DNA from: a virus
DNA length: 36,517 bases
IMG/VR virus record: IMGVR_UViG_3300021139_000056
Span: 1-36,517 of that record
Direction: 5' to 3' (one strand)
Shown: one piece after another, positions 15,580 to 25,444 of the stretch
Numbering within the stretch: position 1 is the stretch's first letter
How the letters are laid out: each line of letters starts with the position of its first letter
The notes under the pieces: model-generated
Told to the model about the DNA's origin: nothing
Databases searched by the model: none
What the model saw: only the letters and a program-made list of their open reading frames with translations
Made by a program: the position numbers and the translations under genes

Positions 15580-16499
15580 ATAAAGATTTACAGCTTATAC
15601 AAAATGCTAGAGATGACTTTAATAGATTCCTAGATGAGGTAGAACTTACTGACTCTCAAGTCTGGGTACTTACTAGCAGAACAGATGATCGTATGCCTAT
15701 GCCAGAAGATGTGGAGTTGGTACAGGTAAAACCTAGTCGTATACACGGTCTTGGTATGTTTGTAGTTGAGGCGGTATCTGCAGGACAATTACTAGCGCCT
15801 ATGAACCTTAATGGGCTTAGAACTCCAGCAGGTAGGTTTGTCAATCATAGTGATGCACCTAACTGCATAGCAGTGCCTAAGGATGAGAACTTATATCTTG
15901 TGGCTGCAAGGGATTTAGAGCGAGATGAGGAATTGTTACTTAACTATCGCCAACCTATAGCTGCACTAGGAGAAAGAAGCTTACTATGGGAACGCTATCA
16001 GGGGGGTTCTGTACCTTTAGTTCAACTAGCTAATAAACATCGTATCAATACTGAAGGTATGTCTAACAGACAGAAGGTAGAAGTTATAGAATGGATTCTT
16101 ACCCACTACTATGAAGATATACTACCTACCTTTAAACTAGAGCATCATATCTCTGAAGGTGTATACACTCGTAGTCTTACTATACCTAAAGGAGTAATGC
16201 TTACAGGTAAGATACATAAGAAAGCCTGCACTACTATCTTGTTAAAGGGGGATATCACTGTCATGACAGATGAAGGTATGCAGCGAATAAAAGCTCCTTA
16301 CATAGCTACCAGTAAAGCAGGGATTAAGCGGGCTGGGTATACACATGAAGAGTCTATCTTTGTTACTGTGCATGCTACTGAACTTACTGAGGTAGCAGAT
16401 ATAGAGGCAGAGTTGTTTCAAGAAAGTGATATAACTTGGGTAGATGAGTTACTTCTCGCTCTTAACCCTCCTTCCACTCAACCCACTTTAGAGGTATAA
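15576..16499 (+). CDS. SET-domain protein with C-terminal cupin-like domain
   Basis: 307 residues, AGGAG eight bases before the ATG, start overlapping the previous stop. SET (protein lysine methyltransferase) motifs: SRIHGLGMFV (54-63), GRFVNHSDAPN (86-96) and RDEELLLNYRQ (116-126) with the terminal Tyr at 124. The SET core is compact, with a short insert between the first two motifs. After a linker, residues about 195-275 (TIPKGVMLTGKIHKKACTTI, LLKGDITVM) look like a cupin beta barrel. Unusual in a virion gene block: it may modify a virion or host protein, or be a non-catalytic structural reuse of the fold. Confidence 0.75.
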   Translation: MNKDLQLIQNARDDFNRFLDEVELTDSQVWVLTSRTDDRMPMPEDVELVQVKPSRIHGLGMFVVEAVSAGQLLAPMNLNGLRTPAGRFVNHSDAPNCIAVPKDENLYLVAARDLERDEELLLNYRQPIAALGERSLLWERYQGGSVPLVQLANKHRINTEGMSNRQKVEVIEWILTHYYEDILPTFKLEHHISEGVYTRSLTIPKGVMLTGKIHKKACTTILLKGDITVMTDEGMQRIKAPYIATSKAGIKRAGYTHEESIFVTVHATELTEVADIEAELFQESDITWVDELLLALNPPSTQPTLEV

Positions 16500-16502
16500 A
16501 TT

Positions 16503-17453
16503 ATGTCATCAGGTATGATAGCAGCAGGTGTATCAGCTTTAGGTGCAGCAGGTATAACAGCTGGAGGAGTAACAGCTGCTGCATCAGGAGCTACAGCTAT
16601 AGGTAGTCTAGGTTCTGCGATTAGTAGTAGTAAGTCTGTAAATACTAGTCAGAATGGTACCCAGGTACTTAAAGGTACGCAAACAACTAAAGGGACAGTT
16701 ACCACCAGTACACTAAACCCTGAAGTACTTTCCATGTTGCAAGGACTTGTTACTAATGGCTCTTTTTCTAAGCAGGCAGCTATTACAGATTCTGCTAATG
16801 CTGTAAAAGGTGCTATTCAAACCACTATGCAGCAGTATATGCCAAGTATAGCAGGAGAAGCAAAAGGTTCTGGTATGTCTGGAGATAGTATGACTCAGAT
16901 ACTAGCTAACCAAACTGCAGTACAGGCAGCTGTGCAGGGTGCAGGTGTGCAAATGAATTCCATTAATAACTATGGTAGTGTCTTTACTAACCTTATAAAT
17001 GCCCTTACTGCAGGTTCTCCTCAGACACAAACTACAGATCAGACCCAAACTACAAATAATACCCAAACTGATACCACTACTAGCCAACAAGCCTCTTCTA
17101 GTGGCATGAGTGTTATCTGCACTAAGTTTTGGAAGGTAGGTTTAATAGATTACTACACCTGGCTGGCAGATGAAGAGCATGGTATAGAACTTAAGTTTCG
17201 TAACCCAGAGTTGTTCGCTTGGTACATGAGTTGGGCACCTAAGGTAGTAGCAGTAATGGACAAGTATCCTAGTACTGTACTACCTATCTGGTATTTATTT
17301 GGTAAGGCTTGGGTACAAGATATGGCATGGAAGCAAGTAGGTTGGGGTAGACCTTCCTACTATGGTAGAGGTATCTATGCAGTAGGTAAAGGTATTTTCT
17401 CAACACTTAAATTTTTGGAGTCTAAAGTATGGCTAACATCTCAGATATCTTAA
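16503..17453 (+). CDS. Putative internal virion protein, 316 aa
   Basis: GAGG nine bases upstream. The N-terminus (MSSGMIAAGVSALGAAGITA then GGVTAAASG) is a Gly/Ala hydrophobic stretch able to insert into membranes. A Ser/Thr/Gln-rich central part (about 165-200) and an aromatic C-terminal domain (DYYTWLADEEHGIELKF, WYMSWAPK, LPIWYLFGKAW) follow. It is the first of three consecutive ejection-type genes, and its end overlaps the next by 25 bases. Such proteins leave the head with the DNA and form a trans-envelope channel. Confidence 0.6.
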   Translation: MSSGMIAAGVSALGAAGITAGGVTAAASGATAIGSLGSAISSSKSVNTSQNGTQVLKGTQTTKGTVTTSTLNPEVLSMLQGLVTNGSFSKQAAITDSANAVKGAIQTTMQQYMPSIAGEAKGSGMSGDSMTQILANQTAVQAAVQGAGVQMNSINNYGSVFTNLINALTAGSPQTQTTDQTQTTNNTQTDTTTSQQASSSGMSVICTKFWKVGLIDYYTWLADEEHGIELKFRNPELFAWYMSWAPKVVAVMDKYPSTVLPIWYLFGKAWVQDMAWKQVGWGRPSYYGRGIYAVGKGIFSTLKFLESKVWLTSQIS

Positions 17454-19348
17454 TGCAGCAAGCAGAAACCTCTAGCAGGTCTAAAGGTATAGCTGATGAG
17501 CAAGGTAAGTTAGGTACTGCTTATACTGAACTTGCTGATATAGTAGGTCAAACTAAGGCTGCAGTAGAGGCAGAGGATGCTAAAGCTGCTAAGATTGCTT
17601 CCGAACAGAGATATAAATTAGCAGACTCCTATGATAGCAATCCTAGCAATGCTAATAATATACTTAATACTCTTGGGCAAAGTATTGCTAGTAATGTAAA
17701 AGTTGTTAAAAGTACTAGAGATGCTATGGATGCTATAACTAATGAGAGCTTCTTAGATGATCCTCTTAAAAAGCTAGCTGATGTATTCCTAATACGTCCA
17801 GGTTTATACAGTAAAAACTATGAGGCTAAGAATAATATAGAAGAGGATCTCAAACTTTCTCAAGCTGTTAACTTAGCTCAACAACAAGGCTACCAAACTT
17901 ATGCAGCAATAGGTAGTGCTATCTCTGATGAGCAACTTAAGAATAAACTTGAGTATATTGGAGCTAAAGCTGGACAAGAAGCTATGAGCGATAAGTTTAA
18001 GGGTCTAGCATGGCAGAGTTCCGCCCTTGAGTTAGTAGATAAGTCCACAGCTTCTGAACTCAAAGGGTTGGAAGCTTATTTTAACCAAGGTCAAGCAGAG
18101 CAGCTATTCAAACTTAACCAAGATAAATTTGCTAATGAACAGGACTACCAAGCCAAGACTTTAGATAATGCAGCTAAGAACTTAGAGCTTTCTACTGAAA
18201 CTGTTAACAGACAAAATGCTCAGTTCGATAGGGTACTAGAGCAGGATACTATTAAAGCTAACTCAGAAGCTAGGGCGGCAGAGTCTCTTCGTATGGCTGC
18301 AACTAAGTTAGGGCTAAAATTGAATCTAGCTTCTCCAGTAATTCCACCTAACGCTACACCGGAAGAGATTGCTACCCTTACTAGAATAGCCAATGCACAA
18401 GTAGTGTCAGATATAAAAGAGATGAAAAAGAATCCTAACCTTAAGTTAAGGTTAGACGCTTTAGAGGCTGTAGCTGATAGTTATACAGGTCAAAGTCTAG
18501 CAGGAGTTCCTGAAAAGCTATTTGTTAATGTATGGGGTACTAATCCTTGGGGGGCTTACAATACAGTCAACGCTTTAGGGGGTTTACCTGAAACTACTTT
18601 GCCTCAGGAGCGAGACCTTAATGCCTTCTATAGAGAGAACTATGCTGAGTTAAGTACTAAACAACTAGGCTTACTACATAGTAAGAAAGAAACTGTTGCA
18701 GGGTCTGAAAGTACTTCTGTTAACTCCAAATATATTACCCCTATCAACGCTCAAAACTCCGCTGTTGAGAATGGTGCAGTCTTCGATGAGGCTATTATAG
18801 ACAAAGCTATTGATATGGGTAGTAATGTAGAGTCAGGAGGTAGGAACTTCTACGGTATGCGACCAGTAGCTGAGTGGGAACAAATCAAGGCTATACGAGA
18901 TAGCATGCTGTATAAAGAAGTGCTAGCTCCCCTAATAGCTGGCGGAGCTACTGGGTTTACCTCTGCTCAATTAGTACAACGAGCACTAGATGCAGTAGAT
19001 AGCAAGACTCTAAAGCGCGACGATGTAGCGCCTATTCTAGCTCAGTTCTACCAAAGTATGGCATTACAGAATAACTTAGTGCATAACTTTGCAGGTCACG
19101 GCTTTCCAGCCCAACAGTCTTGGGTAGTAAAGCAGGAAGATCCTGTTACTGGTGCTTATGCTTCCTACAACTTGATGGATAAAGGTAGTCTTAGTAACTT
19201 CATTTCTGTGCAAGAGTACTTAAGGAATAGAGGTACTGTAAAAAGGGTTCTAGATTCTTCAGGGCTTAGTAATATGGGCAAATCTTATATGGATCTAGTA
19301 GAAGAACGTAAACGCACTGTACGACACTTTGTAACAGGTAGGGAGTAA
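17429..19348 (+). CDS. Putative internal virion protein, 639 aa
   Basis: Start at 17429 (MANISDILMQQAETSSRS) has GGAG seven bases upstream inside the end of the preceding gene. Mostly long Ala/Gln/Lys/Glu helices (about 20-100, 130-300: QEAMSDKF, YQAKTLDNAAKNLELS), typical of podovirus core proteins, followed by a more folded C-terminal third (WGTNPWGAYNTVNALGG; VESGGRNFYGM). No peptidase or lysozyme motif is seen. It probably builds the internal core or DNA-ejection conduit together with its neighbours. Confidence 0.6.
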   Translation: MANISDILMQQAETSSRSKGIADEQGKLGTAYTELADIVGQTKAAVEAEDAKAAKIASEQRYKLADSYDSNPSNANNILNTLGQSIASNVKVVKSTRDAMDAITNESFLDDPLKKLADVFLIRPGLYSKNYEAKNNIEEDLKLSQAVNLAQQQGYQTYAAIGSAISDEQLKNKLEYIGAKAGQEAMSDKFKGLAWQSSALELVDKSTASELKGLEAYFNQGQAEQLFKLNQDKFANEQDYQAKTLDNAAKNLELSTETVNRQNAQFDRVLEQDTIKANSEARAAESLRMAATKLGLKLNLASPVIPPNATPEEIATLTRIANAQVVSDIKEMKKNPNLKLRLDALEAVADSYTGQSLAGVPEKLFVNVWGTNPWGAYNTVNALGGLPETTLPQERDLNAFYRENYAELSTKQLGLLHSKKETVAGSESTSVNSKYITPINAQNSAVENGAVFDEAIIDKAIDMGSNVESGGRNFYGMRPVAEWEQIKAIRDSMLYKEVLAPLIAGGATGFTSAQLVQRALDAVDSKTLKRDDVAPILAQFYQSMALQNNLVHNFAGHGFPAQQSWVVKQEDPVTGAYASYNLMDKGSLSNFISVQEYLRNRGTVKRVLDSSGLSNMGKSYMDLVEERKRTVRHFVTGRE

Positions 19349-19351
19349 GCT

Positions 19352-22300
19352 ATGGATAATCGACAAATATTAACCCCTGAGTACCTACTTGCTGCAGCTA
19401 ACCATGCCATACCTAACGGTGATCTTAGTGTAGCAGATAGCACTCCTCTTATATCTGGGCCAGCAGGTCTAGTTGCTGGCGCTGTGGCAGGGGCAGAACT
19501 TGGCTCGGCTGCGGGTCCAGTGGGTACTGTAGTAGGAGCTTTGGTAGGTGCAGCGACTGGATATGATTGGCGCTTCACTGCCACAGCTGCAATCTCTGGA
19601 GTAACTCAGGTAACTAACAGTGTAGCAAGTATTGCTAATCTAATACCAGGAGCACACTTCGAACAGACCGCTATACAAGACCGCATTACTGGACTTGATG
19701 ATAACTTGGGTCAGTACTATACTGAACACCAAGATGCTGTGGATGCTGCTGGCTTTATTGCTGGTAGTATCCTTCCTGGCTTAGCTGGACTTAAATCCTA
19801 TAACATGGCTAGCCTTGCTATAGATCGAGCTACTCAAGGACTTATTGGTCGCAATATGGGGGAAGCTACTGGCTTGCTGGTAGGCACTCAGAGATACCAT
19901 CTAGCGGAAGCTGCTGCTACTATGGAGACTTCTGGGCAAGCTTTCTCTTTTCTTAATCAAAGTATTATCCGAAGTATAGCAGCAGGAGCAGGAGAGCAAG
20001 CTCTACAAGGTATGGCTTTTGAAGGAGGAGTACAGCTTATGATGAACTCCTCTCCCTTACTATCCGACCAAGATCATTCTGATATAGCTATGAATGTACT
20101 AAAAGCGGGTATGTTAGGAGGTGCACTTGGAGGAACTTTCGAGGCAGCTAAGGTAGGCTTCTCTATGAAGAACTATCTCGGTAAAGTAGATAGTGAACTT
20201 AATTCCAATAGATGGCAACGAGGTAATGCAGATGGCACACCTACCGATATCAAGATTCTTTCCAGAGTTGAAGATGCGGAAAATTTGGCTACTACTGCAG
20301 CTCGGCCTGAACTTGCTGGCGTTGCTGCACAGACCCAAGTTGCAGCAAAGAACAAGATGTACGATGAAGTAGGTCAGCTCTTCCAAACTCTTGCGCATGA
20401 TGATGCTTTTGTAGCTAATGCTGCACATGAGATCATGCGTACTGAACCTGATTTACTAGGAGCCTCTAAGGTTACTCTTGGCCTAGAGGAACTTTCTAGG
20501 GTGGGAGAAAGAACTGCACTAGAGAAAAAGATTATTGATGCTACTACTAAGCAAGAACTAGGAGGAACTCTTACTACTGAAGAACTCAAGCTTCTAGACC
20601 TAAGTACTAAGTACATCAAGGTCTGGGGAGAAGGTGCTGCTGAAGGGGCAGTCATGCCTGAGAAAGAAGGTTTCATTAGCTTATGGGATACTCTAGGTAA
20701 GGGTCAAGTTATACAAGTACTTAAGGGAGCAATCAAGGCTGGCAAGCAGGAGTTTAAAATCGAGCCAGCTAAAATATTCGATATCCGTTCAGCCAAGACT
20801 GTAGCAGAAGCTAATGCTAGAGATGTATGGGCTGAACTTACTACTACCTCTCTGCCAGACAATACACTCATCGGGGCTTATGATCCTGCTTTGTTGCGTA
20901 AGGCTGCTAAGGATCTAGCTGATCCAGAGAGTGGGGTTACTGTAGTAAGGGTAAAGGATGCAGAAGGTGAGGGCTTTCAAACTATTACTAACCAAGCTGA
21001 TATGCACGCACTTCTACAGGAGAATCTGCGAGAGTTACAAGGTCAGTTTCTTGCTAGAAGTGTATTAGCTAAAGAAGGTAGTGCAGCTAAGTTAGGCGAT
21101 ACTGCTATAGCTAGTATGCTTAATGTAAAGGTGGACTATATGAAGAACGCCTTGGTCAATATAGCTAACCCAGCATCGGATTTTCATGCTATCCAAAGCT
21201 ATGCTGAGGAGTATGCAACCAAGCTAGCAGGTAAGGTTAAGCCTAGTCTTGAGGATAGCATACTGCTACACCCTCAGACTGTCAAAGCTATTTATGATAC
21301 CAGTAGGATTGATGCTTTCGAGGCTACTGCCCTACCTTTCACTGTGTACATGAAGCAACAGCAGAAACTATTCCAACTTACTGCAGCTAGAGCTAGTGCA
21401 ACTATTACTGGTAAGTATGATGCTATGCTTCCTATGCCAGAAGAACTAGATATGCAACGTATCACTCGTAATGCTGGTGGAGCAGGTAAGTTCAGTTCTG
21501 CTGCTGGTAAACTGGGTAGTGAGGAAAGTAAGTTTGAGCGGATAGGTCATGTATTCAACCAGATGAAGGCTGAGGTGGAAAGTAAGGTAGCTGCTATGCT
21601 TGATCCAGTAGTTTGGAAACTTCATGGGGATATAGAGGCTAGTGCTGAGTTTGGAGGTATACAGTCTCTTGTACGTAGTACTCCTGAAAGGTATGTATTG
21701 GATAGGGCTAATAGTCGCCTTGTAATGAAGCAAATACTAGATTATGAAAATGCTATAGCTGCTGGAGAAGTAGGAGTACAAGCTCCTAAGATAATTGACG
21801 CAACCGCTGCAGAAAGTATACCTATTACTAGCCCTAAGGTACTTGATATACTAGAACAGCATATAGCCTTGCGGGATACTAGACTTGGTAAGTTCAATGC
21901 TATAAGAAGTGTATCTGGTGTAGGAGATTCTAGAGAAGCAGGTATAGTATATTTTCCTCCTCCTGATACTAAGAACTACCCTTTCTTTGCCTTAGTAACT
22001 GATCCGCAGATTACCAGTACTGGGCATATTAAGATGCTTCATGCTGCTAGCCCTGAGAAGTTGGAAGAGTTGTTAGCTAAGGTTCCTGAGGATTTCCAAG
22101 CAGGTATCATTCGAGCACCTAAGACTAAACTTAAGGAAGATATAGAAAGGTGGCACAAGGCTATAGGTGATTACAAAGCTCAGGAAACTATGAGTGATAG
22201 CTACTTCGATGCTGCCTTGCATAGATCGGGGGCAGCGAGTCCTTACCTGCCTAAGACCGATGCAAGTGTACTGATAGATGAACTTCGAAACTACCATTTG

Positions 22301-24328
22301 GCTGAGGAGAAGTTGTTACTAAGAGAGGCTGTATCTTTACGTTACTCTGCTCAATTTGAGGAGCTTAAGAACTTAGGAGATAGGGATGCTAGTATACGTT
22401 TATCTTCCTTCTCCTCTAAAAGTGCTGGTCGGTACGCTAAGGAGCAAGGAGATAATCCCTACCTCTCTCATATTCGTACAGCTCTTGACTTAGGTAATAC
22501 TGAGAAGATTCCTGCAAGAACTACTCAGAATAACCTAGATGAGCAGCTTAGCAAAGTTTGGGATTTAGCCACTCGTACCTTTAAACAGAGTACCAGTGTA
22601 GAGGATTTGGACAAGATTAATAAGGTTTGGAAGGATCTGGGTATTAAGACTATAGATTATGATGCTTCAGTAGTAGCTCTTGCTAATCATACCTACAGTC
22701 GGGGCGCCTTAAGCACCTTTACTAGAAGGGCTAATGCTATTCTTACCAGTACCATCCTTAAACCTAGCGTGCTTAATGCAGTGAACAATACTGTAGGTAT
22801 GGTAGTGATGCTTTCTCCTGAGGTGCACTCCTTAGTCGAAGGTATCAAACTAGGAGATACTGGACTGGCTGGCAAACTTGCAGAGATATCCCATGTAGGT
22901 ATTCCTGGTACTGAGAACTCCTTTCTAAGTACTGCTAAGTTAATACATCAAGGTATGCAGGATTTCATGCAACCTGAGAATAGAGCTTGGCTATTGCAGC
23001 AAGGTTTCTCTGTAAGGCACTCTCAAGAAGTCAGTGGGATATTGGATCATATTAGTCTTAATGGGCTTGGTGGAGATATGGACTTGAACTCTCGTATTAC
23101 TATGGCCTATAACAAAGCTATGGAGTATGGGAAGGTTGCTGAGAAGTACACTGGTAACTCTTATGCTGAGGAGTTCACTAGAGGTACTACTGCTATGATT
23201 ATGAAGCGCCTTACTGATGCTGTAGTGGCAGAAGGTAAGATGTCTCAAGCCCTAGCAGATTCCTACATCCAGACTACCGTTAATCGAGTTAATGGTAACT
23301 ATCTTGCTAGTCAACGGCCTATGATGTTTAATGGGCCAGTAGGTCAGTCAGTAGGACTATTCCAGACCTACATGGTTAATATGATACAGCAGACTATGAG
23401 GCATATGGTTGAAGGTAGTACTAAGTCTGTAGCCCTTATGATGGCAGCTCAAGGTACTATCTATGGCATGGCTTCCTTGCCAGGATTTCAGCAGCTTAAT
23501 ACTGCACTGGTAGGGAACTTTGCTGGCAATACTGACCACAAGGATCTATACTATGCAGCCTACAATGCTATGGATAAGAACACAGCAGATTGGGCAATGT
23601 ATGGTAGTCTTAGTAACTGCTTAGGGTTCTTCTCTCCTGCACTTAAGAACAACATGTATGTGCGAGGTGATATCAATCCTAGACAAGTAAGTATTATTCC
23701 TATAACTCCTATGGATGTACCTATTGCTATGGCCGGAGCTAAATTTTTCGGTAATCTAGCAGATACTTTCAATAAGATATACATAGAAGGTGCTAGTCCT
23801 GGTACTGCGTTCCTAAGAGGTCTTGAGCATAATGGTATTAGTCGGGAGCTATCTGGACTGGCTCAGGTACTGGAAGCTTTTACTAACTCCCAAGGTAAGA
23901 GCTACTCTACTGATAATGCAGGCAAATTGATAGGCGCTAACGACTTCTTTAGTCTTATGAATCTTACCCGCCTTTCTGGTGCGAAACCTTTAGATGAAGC
24001 TAAGGCACTAGATGCTTCCTATAGGCAGGTAGTATACAATGCTAAGGAGCATGATAGCATTGCTAGATTAGGGGAAGTATTGAGATCTAAGTTGGTAGGG
24101 TTGGAAAGTACGGATGAGCTTAGCCCAGAAGATGTACGTAAGTTCATGACTGAGTATGTAAAGATGGGAGGTAAACAGGAGAACTTTAATCGCTATATGA
24201 TTAAGCTTCAGAAGGAGGCTAATACTAGCAAGGCTAATCAACTCATACAACATCTTGGCAGTCCAGAAGGTCAGGCTATGCAAGAGTTAATGGGAGGTAG
24301 GCCAGCTAATGATATCGGTGATGAGTAA
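19352..24328 (+). CDS. Very large internal virion (ejection) protein, 1658 aa
   Basis: Longest gene in the window, last of the late operon, GGAG six bases before the ATG. Near the N-terminus a glycine-zipper-like hydrophobic stretch (about 33-72; AGLVAGAVAGAELGSAAGPV) could insert into membranes. Another hydrophobic part lies at about 130-160 (AGFIAGSILPGLAGL). The remainder is long alternating helices, as in T7 gp16-type proteins. I see no lytic transglycosylase or lysozyme motif (no clear ES/GLMQ signature). Size and position match the large ejection proteins that cross the envelope ahead of phage DNA. Confidence 0.65.
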   Translation: MDNRQILTPEYLLAAANHAIPNGDLSVADSTPLISGPAGLVAGAVAGAELGSAAGPVGTVVGALVGAATGYDWRFTATAAISGVTQVTNSVASIANLIPGAHFEQTAIQDRITGLDDNLGQYYTEHQDAVDAAGFIAGSILPGLAGLKSYNMASLAIDRATQGLIGRNMGEATGLLVGTQRYHLAEAAATMETSGQAFSFLNQSIIRSIAAGAGEQALQGMAFEGGVQLMMNSSPLLSDQDHSDIAMNVLKAGMLGGALGGTFEAAKVGFSMKNYLGKVDSELNSNRWQRGNADGTPTDIKILSRVEDAENLATTAARPELAGVAAQTQVAAKNKMYDEVGQLFQTLAHDDAFVANAAHEIMRTEPDLLGASKVTLGLEELSRVGERTALEKKIIDATTKQELGGTLTTEELKLLDLSTKYIKVWGEGAAEGAVMPEKEGFISLWDTLGKGQVIQVLKGAIKAGKQEFKIEPAKIFDIRSAKTVAEANARDVWAELTTTSLPDNTLIGAYDPALLRKAAKDLADPESGVTVVRVKDAEGEGFQTITNQADMHALLQENLRELQGQFLARSVLAKEGSAAKLGDTAIASMLNVKVDYMKNALVNIANPASDFHAIQSYAEEYATKLAGKVKPSLEDSILLHPQTVKAIYDTSRIDAFEATALPFTVYMKQQQKLFQLTAARASATITGKYDAMLPMPEELDMQRITRNAGGAGKFSSAAGKLGSEESKFERIGHVFNQMKAEVESKVAAMLDPVVWKLHGDIEASAEFGGIQSLVRSTPERYVLDRANSRLVMKQILDYENAIAAGEVGVQAPKIIDATAAESIPITSPKVLDILEQHIALRDTRLGKFNAIRSVSGVGDSREAGIVYFPPPDTKNYPFFALVTDPQITSTGHIKMLHAASPEKLEELLAKVPEDFQAGIIRAPKTKLKEDIERWHKAIGDYKAQETMSDSYFDAALHRSGAASPYLPKTDASVLIDELRNYHLAEEKLLLREAVSLRYSAQFEELKNLGDRDASIRLSSFSSKSAGRYAKEQGDNPYLSHIRTALDLGNTEKIPARTTQNNLDEQLSKVWDLATRTFKQSTSVEDLDKINKVWKDLGIKTIDYDASVVALANHTYSRGALSTFTRRANAILTSTILKPSVLNAVNNTVGMVVMLSPEVHSLVEGIKLGDTGLAGKLAEISHVGIPGTENSFLSTAKLIHQGMQDFMQPENRAWLLQQGFSVRHSQEVSGILDHISLNGLGGDMDLNSRITMAYNKAMEYGKVAEKYTGNSYAEEFTRGTTAMIMKRLTDAVVAEGKMSQALADSYIQTTVNRVNGNYLASQRPMMFNGPVGQSVGLFQTYMVNMIQQTMRHMVEGSTKSVALMMAAQGTIYGMASLPGFQQLNTALVGNFAGNTDHKDLYYAAYNAMDKNTADWAMYGSLSNCLGFFSPALKNNMYVRGDINPRQVSIIPITPMDVPIAMAGAKFFGNLADTFNKIYIEGASPGTAFLRGLEHNGISRELSGLAQVLEAFTNSQGKSYSTDNAGKLIGANDFFSLMNLTRLSGAKPLDEAKALDASYRQVVYNAKEHDSIARLGEVLRSKLVGLESTDELSPEDVRKFMTEYVKMGGKQENFNRYMIKLQKEANTSKANQLIQHLGSPEGQAMQELMGGRPANDIGDE

Positions 24329-24351
24329 TTTGGTGAAGTAGTAGACAAAAG

Positions 24352-24389
24352 AAAGCCTAGGTAGGGATTGCTCTCTGCCTAGGCTTTTT
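24352..24389. terminator. Strong terminator between convergent operons
   Basis: AAAGCCTAGGTAG (24352-24364) pairs with CTGCCTAGGCTTT (24375-24387), 13 pairs including one G-U, with a ten-base loop. TTTTT ends the plus-strand copy. On the minus strand the run CTTTCTTTTG follows, so it may also work in reverse for the minus operon, whose last stop codon is two bases away. Confidence 0.88.
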
Positions 24390-24390
24390 G

Positions 24391-24738
24391 TTATTGCAAC
24401 AATACTTTAGCTACTTTGACTGTATCTGCACCAAGAGTAGCTACCACTAAAGTAGTTCTTTTAGCTATTAGAGCCTTGCTTAACTGCTCTATCAGATACT
24501 CTTGGTTATAAGCACCTTCTAGTACTATACCGCAGTAAGCAGCGATAGTACCATAGTAGATATCTGGTTCGAAGTTATTAACCTTAAGGTTTTCATTCAA
24601 TAATTTAATCAACTCAGGATGATGAGATGCTATCTCAATATTGAACTCAATTACTGCTTTAGGTAGCATCTCAATACGCATACCGTTTACTTCGGTTATA
24701 CCATCAAGTTGGCTGATATCGAACTGTGCGCCACTCAT
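24391..24738 (-). CDS. Hypothetical protein, 115 aa
   Basis: Begins MSGAQFDISQLDGITEVNGM and shares a GAGGTAGAGTC leader and ATGA overlap with the gene before it. Mixed alpha/beta: KAVIEFNIEIASHHPELIKL, then ALIAKRTTLVVATLGADTVK. Last gene of the lysis-side minus operon, ending at the terminator. No domain is recognised. Confidence 0.65.
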   Translation of the reverse strand: MSGAQFDISQLDGITEVNGMRIEMLPKAVIEFNIEIASHHPELIKLLNENLKVNNFEPDIYYGTIAAYCGIVLEGAYNQEYLIEQLSKALIAKRTTLVVATLGADTVKVAKVLLQ

Positions 24739-24956
24739 GACTCTACCTCGTTAGGAACTAATTCATAGTTAGTTAAGAAGAACTCTTTAGCTACATACCA
24801 CTTATCCAAGTGATTGTTAGTATTGATAGCTATCATACCCCCTAGTTCTGGAGTATCCTGCTCACTTACAGATATACCTTCTAAGGATTCCCCTGGTATA
24901 TAAGGTCTTAATAGTTGAACACCCTTTTTTCTGTATGCTTTATAAGTACTGGTCAT
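24735..24956 (-). CDS. Conserved-type phage protein, 73 aa
   Basis: Begins MTSTYKAYRKKGVQLLRPYI and continues PGESLEGISVSEQDTPELGG, MIAINTNNHLDKWYVAKEFF. This pattern (RPYxPGE...ISVS...DTPxxGGMIAxNxxNHxDxWYV) is one I recognise from small proteins in many phages, where it has no firm function. It ends EVES, and both its start and its stop overlap neighbouring genes by four bases (ATGA). Lies next to the endolysin gene. Confidence 0.7.
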   Translation of the reverse strand: MTSTYKAYRKKGVQLLRPYIPGESLEGISVSEQDTPELGGMIAINTNNHLDKWYVAKEFFLTNYELVPNEVES

Positions 24957-25444
24957 GACTCTACCTCTTTCAGTCTAGCTATCTCAGCAGCTCTTCTTCT
25001 CTTTAAGCCAAGTTCTTCTTTACCCTGCGCACCATGATCGTACTGTGCCAGTATCTTCTCTACCTCTGCCCACTCGCCACGATCTACATAAGTCTTGAGA
25101 TGAGTACTATGTGCATATGTTCCAATACCACAGTTATATACAAAATCCAGTATAGCAGCTTGTCGCTTGAAGTGCTCTAGTACTAACTTAGGGGAGTAAT
25201 GCACAAGACTGCTATAGGCATCTGCAAGTCTCTTACTTAGTTCCAGATCAGCTTTAGTCTGGTTCCAAGTCAACCCTTTATGAATTTCTGAACCAGTGCA
25301 GCCCCACCCAATAGTCCACTTCTTACCTATATTATCCCAATAACTGCTAAGTTTGCACTTCTCAAAGGGACATAGTATCTGCTTAGTACACTCTAGTACA
25401 TCAGTTGGAATAGCTGCTAGTATGCTTGGTTTAACTTGTGCCAT
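24953..25444 (-). CDS. Endolysin, GH24 lysozyme
   Basis: 163 residues from the ATG at 25444, chosen because GGAGG lies six bases upstream; a longer frame exists but lacks a ribosome site. The GH24 signature runs FEKCKLSSYWDNIGKKWTIG: catalytic Glu28, Asp37 and Thr44, with one residue more between Asp and Thr than in T4 or P22 enzymes. IGWGCTG and a C-terminal NCGIGTYAHST follow. It cuts cell-wall glycan. There is no signal peptide or SAR segment, so it needs a holin. The start overlaps the lipase end by 14 bases. Confidence 0.9.
   Translation of the reverse strand: MAQVKPSILAAIPTDVLECTKQILCPFEKCKLSSYWDNIGKKWTIGWGCTGSEIHKGLTWNQTKADLELSKRLADAYSSLVHYSPKLVLEHFKRQAAILDFVYNCGIGTYAHSTHLKTYVDRGEWAEVEKILAQYDHGAQGKEELGLKRRRAAEIARLKEVES

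Noticed and set aside
19285-24283. Many open frames on the minus strand under the internal virion genes
   Set aside because: They are opposite-strand shadows with no ribosome sites and low-complexity translations, inside long, well-supported plus-strand genes.
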